DNA of 64,000 nt, taken from the NCBI GenBank assembly GCA_037501455.1, contig CM074865.1:40096501-40160500 (forward strand), given 5' to 3'. Of the stretch, positions 10,985 through 20,745 are shown one piece after another. The translations under genes and the position numbers were made by a program. The DNA is from Lantana camara (lineage: Eukaryota; Streptophyta; Magnoliopsida; Lamiales; Verbenaceae). Within the stretch, counting starts at the first letter, position 1. Each line of letters begins with the position of its first letter. The notes below the pieces were generated by a model. The model was given only the letters and a program-made list of their open reading frames with translations, had not been told where the DNA came from and made no database searches.

Positions 10985-12376
10985 ATCTCCCCTCCTTCAG
11001 AGAACCTGGTCCCCAGGTTCAAGTGCTGAGTTGGACGCCTTCGATCACTTCAACACTGCCAAAACCTTGTTCCAAGGGATGTTCGTGGCTCGGATCCCCA
11101 TGTGGATGTTCTTTATACCGTTGAGGTGTGCCTACGGACCCAATCACTGGTTGTTCAAGCTCTCGTGATTCCTCCTCAAAGTAGGTGACTAGGGTTGCGC
11201 ACAATCTTGAAGCAACCGGTTACTTCCTCTTGTAATCCTCAGGAGGCCTAACGAAAAGCGCGAAACAAGCACAAAGAGAGAATCCCAACTCTCGGCACGA
11301 AAGAGAAAAGAGAGAGCCCTGTCTCCCAAACACCTAATCAAGAGAACCCCATCTCTCAAGCACATAATCGAGAGAACCCCGTCTCTGAACCTAACTCTGG
11401 TAGACTCCACATCTCCCAAACATCCTAGTTTGAGAAAATCCAGCATTTCTCAAACCATAGATTCGAGAGAATCCAGCATCTCCCAAATATCTAACTCCAA
11501 GAGAATCCAGCATCTCTTACTCACATAATTTAGAAAGAATCCAGCATCTTTCTATCACATAAATAGGGAGGTTTCAACAACTCTCTAGCACACAAGTTCA
11601 CTTACTCAGCATTCATACATACGCACATTAAAGTAGCACTGGATGCAAAACATGGGATGCATGTGTAATGTACCTTTACACGACTGATATCGGTGTCCCT
11701 AGAGTATAGACTCATCATCCATGCTCACCTCAAGGGGGATATCGCGACGGAATCACTATAAGACAGAATGGCAATATGTATATATGTGCATAACTGGTTA
11801 GTGAGCAATTAAGAAACTTTATAAACACTGAAGCACGAACAATCCACGCAAGCACGTAATCCATTCAGTTTACAAAAATTCACAACAACAATAAACCTTA
11901 AAGTTATGAAAATTAAATCAATTAGCCACGTTATTACAATCAAAGCAGCATCAAGCATTACACGTCGTCACGCACGTCAAGCAAAATAAAATATAATTAC
12001 TTATGAAATGCATGTGTGTAAATGCCATGAATGCTTAATATACCGTTCACCGTAGTAGTGGAGTCGAGGTTAACAATTTCTTTAACTTGGAAGGATAATC
12101 AAATCCTTAACTGGCCGTAGTTCCAACTTCCGTTCAAATTTTGCATTCTTTAATATTTTCTTCGAATCCACGGGTCGCCAAGGGGTCTTGAACCGTCTCA
12201 CTTACCTCTCGCAGAAAAGTGATCCATGGAGTCTCTTGAAGTCCCGATAAAATCCCCAATAATTGGGAATTGCTATATCTTCCAACGATGGAATCTCTCA
12301 GAGCAATCAACGGGAGATAAGCGGAGAATCTTCAAACAATCCTGCTTCACACACCGTCGTTAAATGATGTCCCCCA
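10985..12376 (-). mobile_element. LARD internal region, 3' part, minus orientation
   Basis: Begins (minus sense) at the polypurine tract next to 10984. It contains a decayed form of the GAGACGGGG minisatellite (about 11260-11560). Near 12046 it has the reverse complement of the CGGTGAACGGTAC landmark seen at 57021 in the complete LARD. It is cut off by the plus-strand LTR beginning at 12377, so the 5' half and PBS are missing. No coding evidence. Confidence 0.7.
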
Positions 12377-15300
12377 TGTAACATCCCGATCGTACGGATT
12401 TCCAGGTACGCCTTAACGAGAGGGTTTTATGTGCTTTAAATTATTTAATTACGTATTTGAGTGTTATTTTAATGCTTATATGATTATTTGAATTTATATG
12501 AAATTAATTGGTTATATTTATGAACTTTGAATTTTAAACGTTTAAGTTTACATGCTCATAATTTGCTCGTTATGTGCCGGAATTCAATTCCGATTTTTGT
12601 GAAATTTTGATATGTGTGATATGTATGAGTTATGAATGTGTTTGCATGCTCGTTTTAAGTTGTCGTGTTCATTTATCGAGGTTTTAAACCTTAAGTATTT
12701 GACGAGGGACATGAGGGCCTAACTAGTTTTAGAGCGCCTCGTGTTCCGGAGGCCATAACTTGAGCTCGGGAATTCGGATTCGAATTCCGGAAGATGCGTC
12801 GGACTCGTGACGAAGAAAGGAAACTCTTGAGATTGTTTTGTTATTTTTATAAACCCCTTTGGACCCTCGTTTTTCGACCGGAACGAACAGCTTGTGGATA
12901 AGCCACCTTCTTTGACTAGTCATGTACTTGTGGGGCCAATCTAACTCAACCTAAGCCTAACCGTTGATATCTTGACTTGAGTTAAGTCTCTCCCTCTCCC
13001 TTATCAGCTGAAAACCGAGCCAAACCCCCTATTTTGTGCTGCAACAGATCGAGAGAGAAGAGAAGAGGAGAAGAAGAAATCGCTCTTCAAGACCTTGTGA
13101 TTTTTGGAGCCAATCTCTTCCATACTCCATTAACTCTTAAAGGTAAGTATATTTATGTATTCTCCTCTCCTATATGCTTCATTTGATCCTTGAAATCCAT
13201 GATTTAATTCAGATTTAATAGGGTTTGAAGGCTTGCATGAATAGTTAGGGTTAGAGGTCATTTGTTGCTTCCTTGCCTTAACTTGAATTTGTGGCTGATT
13301 TGATGCTCCCTTGATGATTATATGAACTTCTTTGCTTCCATTCTTGATTTATACTTCATGTTAGATGTGTTAGGGTTGTTTTCTCTTTGATAACTTGATT
13401 GAAACTTTAGCTTTTGGGCATGAAAAGCTGAAATTATAATCTGCTCTCCCGGTATGAACTGCTGTGTGAATTTGTGCTTTATAGTTTGATTTAATGACTT
13501 CCAATTCGTGTGAATTTGCATGGAGATGTTGTGTACTAATTGGTTTATATGTTAGCCCTGCTCTTCCAAGCTTTTAGATCCATTTTCAGTACCTAAATCG
13601 AAACATGAGGCCTGTTTACATGCTATGCACGAACCTAAACTGCTGTTGTTGCATTTTTGTGATCATTTGATGGTTCTAATGTGCTCCAATTCGTGTCAAT
13701 TTGCATATAAATGGAGTATATTAGTTGCTTAACATGTTAGCATTCATTTCCCAAACTTTTAACTCCAAACTCAACCCCTAAGTTGATAATCATGGCATGA
13801 ATGTATTGATTTCTCAATATTGGCTCTAATTGCATTGCTTGTTTGATGAACCTTTTTGGATGCATTCTTGAATCTCTTTGCGTCATTCTTTGGTGTGTCT
13901 TTGATACTTGTTTTATGTGTTAGAATTCTTGGGTAGTTCCCTCTCTTTCAGCCCTTGAGTTGCTCTTTGTTTTTCCCCTTTTTAACCGCAGTTGTCAGCC
14001 CTTTTCGCCCCTTTTCGCCTCTGTACCGAGACACCCCTGTGTCTCGGTTTGCTCTTCTGGAGTGACACGGGCGTGTCACCCCCCCCTTTTGTAGCTTTGT
14101 TTCCCGCCTGTACTGAGACACGGGGGGTGTCTCAGTTTAGGCTTCTGGGATGACATGGGCGTGTCATTCCCCTTGGTTTGATTTTTAAGTGTAACTCTTT
14201 TCCGTTCCCTTGCATTTCATTGCCTTTTCTTGTCCCGTTTGTTGCCTATATGCCTTGCATGATCATTCTTTGCTCCTTCTATGCTATGAATGCTTTGATA
14301 ACATGTTGTATAGTACGGTATGATCGTTATATGAAATCTGTGAATCCGTTTGATATGATTTATGAGACTTATGCATTAATATGAACTCGTATGCATTATT
14401 GGTCAATTTGTTAAGCTCCATAAGCATCACTCGCATTCATATGCATTTGCCAAGCGTCAATATGGTTCATTTTGAGTCTAAGTTTGCCTCTTGCTCTTTG
14501 CTTTGTTCTTAGGTTCGTTCCGATGTGAGGAAGTGGTTCGTTTGACTTCTTTTGGTCTGTTTTGTTCGGATTGGTCGTCCAGATGAGGTTTCTTTCTTTT
14601 TAGCTATTATGACCTACAACCCAATATGTAATTTAAGCCCGCATGCGAACTATATATACGTATAAATAAGTGTTTGATATGTATTTTGCGGGAATTGGCC
14701 CATTTGCTATGAAATCCGTTGAAAATGCTTTTATATGTATGTAAGCTATGTTTTGTTTATTCGTTTTCGAAAAGGGTTGGTGTGTGTACGTGTTAAGTTT
14801 TGGCAAGAAAAGCTTTTGTGATAAGTATACGCTTTGTGGGATATGTGTGTGTGAGTTCTGTGATCTGTATGTGGGCCCTGGAGAAGTGGTATGTGATCTC
14901 GGGTCGGCCATGGGGTCGCCGGGCTATCTCATCAACACGACTCCATTTACGGGAGACTTAGTTCTCCTATGCCGACAGAACACTTTAAGGTTGGCCGTCG
15001 GAGGAACCGGGCGGGATCCTCCAGTTCACAAGTTTCGTTCTGTGGTGGGTTGAGAGGGGCACCTCTCTTCCCCAAACAGTGTGGAGGTGGGATTGATTTA
15101 TGATTCGTTTTGTGTTTCGCTTCGCCTTTGTTTCTGGAGTAAGTGGGTTGGATTTAAGCTTTCGGTTCGTTATGTTTCATTTGTGGTTGTGAAACGGGGG
15201 CGGATTTCTAAACTCTAAAACTTGACTGAATTTGGCCTTCGGCCCCAAACTTCTTTCTTTATATATATTACCACGGGTTAAATGTTTTAGAATGCAAAAA

Positions 15301-15742
15301 CCGTGCCCGGTTCATGAACCCTTTCTGCTTTGTATATGCTTTGCTATTATGTATATGTATGGGTGCGTGTGTTAGCCCCCTCACCAGTCTCTAGGACTGA
15401 CCCTCGTTATTTCCATCTCTTTCCCCTTTGTTTCGAGTTTGCAGGTTCTCGTTTTGGGGGAGTTGGAGCTAGGCGGTTCTCTTAAGTCTTTGTTTTGGAG
15501 TGCTTGAGTCTCATGCATTGTTTTTCGTTTATTTTACGCAATTTGTTAGTTCTGAAATATGTATTAATTTTGCTACTAAGTGCTGTTCTGGGATTCAGTT
15601 TTATATAATTGTTTTGTATCTACGGGTGTATGAGTATTATGTAGAGAACACGATATGATTTGTGCTTGCATGCTATAAGTTTTTAGTTGTTGGCTTCCGC
15701 GAATTTGTTTTTGCGCGCTCTGAGTAGGGTCTAGACCGCCTA
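12377..15742 (+). mobile_element. LTR, plus orientation, 3' end deleted
   Basis: Starts TGTAACATCCCGATCG and follows the shared layout: U3 block around 12765-12830 with GAATTCGGATTCGAATTCCGG, GA-rich leader 13049-13078, donor AAAG/GTAAGT at 13143, palindromic words 14028-14166, GC-rich block about 14870-15060, hairpin at 15387-15402, and acceptor TTTGCAG/GT ending at 15444. It breaks off right after CTAGACCGCCTAG, so the terminal stem-loop and LTR end are missing. The junction carries a duplicated filler segment (15679-15776). Confidence 0.75.
14028..14166 (+). repeat. Palindromic word cluster, GACAC type
   Basis: Four words: GAGACACCCCTGTGTCTC, GTGACACGGGCGTGTCAC, GAGACACGGGGGGTGTCTC and ATGACATGGGCGTGTCAT. 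They use the same word class as the 4.0 kb LTR at the left, although this LTR's ends and U3 resemble the gag-bearing elements instead. Confidence 0.85.
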
Positions 15743-15776
15743 GTTTTTAGTTGTTGGCTTCCGCGAATTTGTTTTT
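15679..15776. repeat. 34-base duplicated filler at an LTR deletion junction
   Basis: The 34-base segment starting GTTTTTAGTTGTTGGCTTCC occurs at 15679-15712 and again at 15743-15776, 30 bases apart. The second copy lies exactly where the plus-strand LTR stops. This resembles templated filler DNA copied during end-joining repair. Confidence 0.75.
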
Positions 15777-15941
15777 GGATTCAGTTTTTGCGCTAATTTC
15801 ACGTCAACATGTTGAAATATAATTCATATGGTTATCATGAAGTGTAGGAAATTAAGAAATGAAAGAATTAAAATAGATCCTAACACTCAAAACTCACACG
15901 TGGCGTGCGTACCTGAATAACTCGGAAATCGGGGCGTTACA
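15777..15941 (-). mobile_element. LTR 5'-end fragment, minus orientation
   Basis: The reverse complement starts TGTAACGCCCCGATTTCC and carries ACGCCACGTGTGAGTTTT. This aligns with the first 60 or so bases of the complete LARD's LTRs (50797, 57553). Only about 165 bases remain. Confidence 0.6.
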
Positions 15942-16358
15942 TTTCTAGTTTAAAGTTTTATTTTCTCTAAGTATTTAGAGAAATACTTTCGGAGCCCACA
16001 CTCCGAGGGTGTCCCTGGGGTTATTGCAGGGAAGCTCTGCCGATTTCGCGAGGAGATCGGGAATCGGGTTCTCGGGGAGGTGAATTCCGGGCGTAGTAGC
16101 TATCTTCGGTGAAAGGTATTTTTATATTGTTTTTATTTAAGCATGATAAATTAGGCGCTCTTAAGTGTTAATTGCATGCTTTATTTATCTGCTTTGTGAT
16201 TTAAAATTTATTATGAATTGCATGTATATACTTGAGTAGTTCCAGCTAGTCTTCCGCTGTTTGTATTTAAATATTTTAGAAATATTTTGATACATGTATA
16301 TTAGAGAAAATTTTTTAAGTACGGTCCCGGAACAGTACCATTTCGGGTCCCTGTACCA
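15942..16358 (+). mobile_element. Ty1/copia LTR fragment, 3' end
   Basis: The piece directly precedes a tRNA-Met primer site, and the element's gag start is found 10 kb further on beyond the MULE. Its 5' end is lost at the neighbouring LTR fragment. The CA at 16357-16358 is the likely LTR end, five bases before the PBS. Confidence 0.55.
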
Positions 16359-16363
16359 GCGAC

Positions 16364-16375
16364 TGGTATCAGAGC
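16364..16375 (+). other. Primer binding site of the copia element
   Basis: TGGTATCAGAGC, complementary to the 3' end of plant initiator tRNA-Met, the usual primer of plant copia and many gypsy elements. Confidence 0.8.
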
Positions 16376-17455
16376 CGTGCTCTAGATATATACATACATT
16401 GATATGATGCATGCGATGCATAATTTTAAATCTGCTACTGTGCACGTAAATTCTGTCAAAGAAGGCTGGTTTTTAAGTGGGACCGTTTGTAACCCCTCCA
16501 GTGTTTCCTGGGAATTTGCGTGGAATGGTAATTTTCTATGAATCGATTTCAATAATCTTCCTGGTTAATTGCCGAATCAGTAAATATTATTTAAATTATG
16601 TGATAATTTATAACATATTTACTTAAAGTGCCATTTAATTTTAAGCATGATAATTATTTGCAAGCATGCTTAATTGTTTTATTTTATGGCATGATCATGA
16701 TAATATGAGATATTATGCTTTTTTCAATTAGGCATATTTTATTTGATGTGATTAGATAAATAATGTTTAATAGAGATTGAACGAGATGCATAATTGGATT
16801 ATTATTTTTCGGCCTAATTAATAAAGAGTTATTAAATAGACTTAAAAATATTATTAGGGTTATAAATGCGATTTATTAATCCAAGTAGGAGCATATTAAT
16901 TAGATTAATCACTTCCGATTATAAGACGCCAAATAGATTATGTGATAATCAAATATAATCCACAACTTTAAAAAATTCAAGTGGGAGCAAGATGAAAAAA
17001 GATGGATTCTCACGGTCTCCATTACCCGTCTATAGTATAGTGTATACGTACTACTCCCTTCGGATAGAATGAAATACGAGAAAAGTCAGCACGACCACGC
17101 TTCCGTGGAGTGTCTTGACCTACTAGTATGAATTTCTAGGTAATGGTGTACACTTGACTGAGTGATGTATTAACCTCCCTTTGAAGCTCTGTTATATTCA
17201 CTTAGAGACCAAAGGTTGACGTGGTGGATTAACATAGTTTGGTAAGAGTTGCCTGGATAACATGTTAATTAATAATAGTTCTTGCTTTTCTAAGTAGTTT
17301 TCGACCTCGCTTCCGGGGAGCTAACTGCGGTTAGTTAAGTCAACATTGCGTAAATCAAAATGCTTATGTGGATTTCATTTAATGGTTAGACGCTAAAGAA
17401 GTAATATACAGATTCATAACTTGTGCGTATTTTAAATATTTCAGTTTTAAAACAA
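16376..17455 (+). mobile_element. Ty1/copia untranslated leader
   Basis: AT-rich leader of about 1.08 kb between the primer site and the MULE insertion. I see no ORF or gene in it. It ends with TTAAAACAA, the left copy of the MULE target duplication. The base after the right copy begins ...TG, so the original leader ran straight into the gag ATG. Confidence 0.65.
17447..17455. repeat. MULE target site duplication, left
   Basis: TTAAAACAA, identical to 27544-27552. Nine bases is the usual Mutator length. Confidence 0.85.
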
Positions 17456-17600
17456 GGGATTGTCTTTGTTATCTCCCCAAGGTTTGTTAAAATGCTCATT
17501 CACTCCCTCATTTTTAGCCCATCCCTACTAACTCCCCAAATCAAAGTTTGAATTTTTATTTGCTCCCTAATGGCCTTAATTGAGTGATTAACCCCTAATA
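17456..17600. repeat. MULE left terminus with subterminal ACTCCC repeats
   Basis: Contains TATCTCCCCAA, TTCACTCCCTCA, CTAACTCCCCAAA and TTGCTCCCTAA at intervals of about 30-40 bases. The right terminus, read inward, has the same motif several times. These may be transposase binding sites. Confidence 0.5.
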
Positions 17601-18074
17601 ACTTAATTGAGTGATTAACCATTAATAATAATTACCCACATTTATTACTATTATTATTGTTATTGTATATTTCAACATTGACAACCAGAAAAAAGGAAAA
17701 GGGGATCGGTGCAGCGCTGAGGAAGAAAGTGTTCTACCGCCGCGCCGATTTGAAGACGTTCCCGGTGGGTTTCCGGCGACGACTCCATCTTGCCTAGCGT
17801 ACCAACCTGTCCTGCAATTTCTCTGCACATTTAGAAGATGCCATCTCTCTAGCCGATCCCGTCGATGGAAGATGATGTAATCGGCTCCGACGACCTTCGC
17901 CGACGAAATGTAGGACTGATTATTGACTCCCCTCGTTGCTAATCTCAGGCAATCTCTGAATTAATTGTTGCCTATGTTTCGTCATTAATTGTTGCCTTTG
18001 AATTAATTCTTTCCTTTCACCATTTTTTAGCTCAGTTTGCTGAATTAATTGTTGCCTCTGTTTCGGCATTAGAC

Positions 18075-20640
18075 ATGGGTAGCCCACATGAAGTTGGTGA
18101 ATGTAGCACACCTGTGCGTCTTCTTGGTGGTATTCGTTATAATCACAAAATGCAGGTAATCTCAATTAGGGTCGACTTTAATTTGACGACTTTGAAGACA
18201 ATTGTATGTGGTTGTTGGCCTGAGGTAAACATGAATGAATTAAGATTGACCTACATTGCGCCTCATGCTAAGGATCATGAAGTTAGGTTATTGAGTGATG
18301 AAGATGTTTATAACATGATTGATCTACATAAAACGTTCAATTTGACATATGTTGATATTAAGGCCACTGATAGGGATGATGAAACCGAGCATCTGGGATC
18401 GACTGGGTTCAGGTACTTTGTAAATTGCTACAATGTTTTATTTTGCTACAATGATGAAACTGACATGTTGTATTTTGCTACAATGATGAAACTGACTTGT
18501 TGTATTTTGCTACATTGTTTTGTTTGGCAGCCTTGTTAGGTACCGAGGAGAAGATGTGAGAACGTCACTTACACCCCAATCTGAGGCTATGGCTTCTAAT
18601 TCCCGAGATTCGTGGAGTATGTGCATAACCGGGGTAGGCCAAGGGTTCAGCGATGCGGGTGAGTTTCGGACAAAACTGAAAAATTACTCCGTGGCTATCC
18701 ATCGTTCATTCAAGTATGTTAAAAACGATAGTTCGAAGATCATAGCGGCGTGTCTCGATAGGAATTGTAAATGGCGTATCTATGCATCCTATGGCAAGAA
18801 AGACTTAAATTTTGCAATAAGAAAATGTTGCTTGCAGCACACTTGTCGAGAGGGTATTCTGATGTCGAAGGGTCATCCTAGAGCTGATGCTAACTGGATT
18901 GCAAACCTTGTGAAAGATAAGGTTAGAACTTGTCCCAAGTATTCTCCTAAAGAAATGAAAGACGATTTAGAAAGGGATTATGGTGTTGAAATCCCTTACA
19001 AACGGGTGTGGAAGGGTAAAGAAATAGCTATGTATGATATCCATGGGTATGATGGTGAATCGTATGATCGAGTGAGATGGTATTGTGATGCCGTTAAAAA
19101 AACAAATCCGGGGAGTTTTGCTGATTATGAGGTGGATAATAGCAAAAAATTCACGAGGCTGTTTCTTTGCTTTCATGCATGTCTGGTTGGTTTTCTGAGA
19201 GGTTGCCGGAAGTTGATTTTTCTGGATGGAACTCACATCAAGAATAACTTCAAAGGCTGTCTCTTGTCTGCCGTATCGAAGGACGGCAATGATGGTTTTT
19301 TCACCCTCGCATATGCGGTTGTAAGCGCTGAAAACGATGCCAATTGGGAATGGTTTTGTAGGAAATTGCATGAAGCATTAGCGAGTCAGACACGAGGCAT
19401 AATCAGTTTTAGATCGTATACATTTTTCTCGGACAGACATTCTGGTCTACGGAAGGCCATCCCAATAGTGTTTCCTGGCAGCCACCATGCGTATTGCCTA
19501 CGGCATTTGGTTGACAATTTCCGGACTCAGGTAAGAAACATCATACTTATTTGATTGACTTATTTGTTAACATGAAGTATTTAATTCATAACATGAACTT
19601 GTGTTTGTTGTATTGACTTGTTTTTTAATTAAGGAACATGAACTTTTCCAGAAATTATACGAGATATGGCCAATTAGATGCGGAATTTGGCCATTTATGT
19701 ACGAACATATTGATAAGTGTATACGAGATTGTTTTCCAGAAATCTCAAACTTTATGTAGTATTTATTCTGTCCTATGTAATCCTTTTTTTTTTTTTTTTG
19801 CAGATTCTCAGATTCTATCCTTACAAGAACAAAAAACATTGGGAATTTATGTTCCAAAAAGCCGCGTACACTACCTCGTTCAATGACTACCAGAAATATG
19901 TGGCTGAGATTGTGAAAGCTATGCCTCGTGCAGAAGACTTCATCCTGCAATCAGAGCCACAGAATTGGGCGAACTCTCTCTTTTCGGGCGAACGATTTGG
20001 TGTCATAAATAACAACGTTGCGGAGTCTTGGAACGCCTGGGTGACTAATGCAAGGGTTCTACCTATGTTAGGTATGGTTGATCAGATACGCGTACAAATA
20101 ATGACCATGATGAAGGATAGGCGCGATCTTGGAGAAACATACAACATTGAACTTCTATGTCCTGAACAAGAAGAGATACTGAGGCAGAATTATAATGAGG
20201 GTCGCAAAATGACCTTAAAGCGTGCAAGCCCGTTTCTGTTTGAAGTTACCGAGGGTAAGTCAACTTATGCCGTGGATTTGGAAACAAGAACGTGTACTTG
20301 TAAGCAGTGGCAGATATTCAGAATAGCTTGTAGGCATGCTTGTGCTTGTATTGAGGACAAAGGACTTTCGTTATATGAATTTTGTGACGAAGCGTATTCT
20401 GTTGCGACATTTAGAGAAGTGTACAGGTTGCCTATCTACCCCATACCAACAGGTGGAGAGATGGTTTTGGTTGAAAACGAAGAGGATCAATTTGTTTATC
20501 CACCCGAAGTGAGAGTTCAACCCGGACGTAGGAGACAAAAAAGAATACCATCTCAGGTTGTCAAAAGAGCAATTACATGTTCACGGTGCAAGCGAAAGGG
20601 TCACAATCGCCGTGGTTGCAAAGAGACCCTTGATTCTTAG
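18075..20640 (+). CDS. MuDR/MULE transposase, three exons
   Basis: Exons 18075-18412, 18531-19530 and 19804-20640 join in frame to 724 residues; both introns are GT...AG and the second ends in a T-rich tract. In order: an N-terminal PB1-like region (about residues 15-100); a MuDR DNA-binding region with C-x-W (NCKWRIYAS) and C-x-H (CCLQHTC); the MULE transposase core with FLDGTHIK and SDRHSGL supplying two catalytic aspartates, plus CLRHLVDNF; AESWNAW; a SWIM zinc finger (CTC...CRH, near residue 605); and a C-terminal CCHC knuckle C-x2-C-x4-H-x4-C (CSRCKRKGHNRRGC). Length and order fit a full transposase that binds and moves the element in the nucleus. I did not place the catalytic glutamate. 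The start is the first ATG of the open exon; no stop or frameshift interrupts it. Confidence 0.9.
19531..19803 (+). other. Transposase intron 2, containing one satellite monomer
   Basis: GTAAGAAACA donor to T-rich...TTTGCAG acceptor. Inside (about 19640-19745) is one copy of the 88-base satellite found downstream of the gene, preceded by the same TTTGTTGTATTGACTTG leader that precedes the array at 20725. The intron and the 3' flank therefore share a common segment. Confidence 0.85.
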
Positions 20641-20745
20641 TTTGTTGAAATTCATTCGTAGTTTTTCTTTCAGTTGTGGTGACTTGTGTTTGATGTATTG
20701 ACTCGTGTTTGTTGTGGTGACTTGTGTTTGTTGTATTGACTTGTT

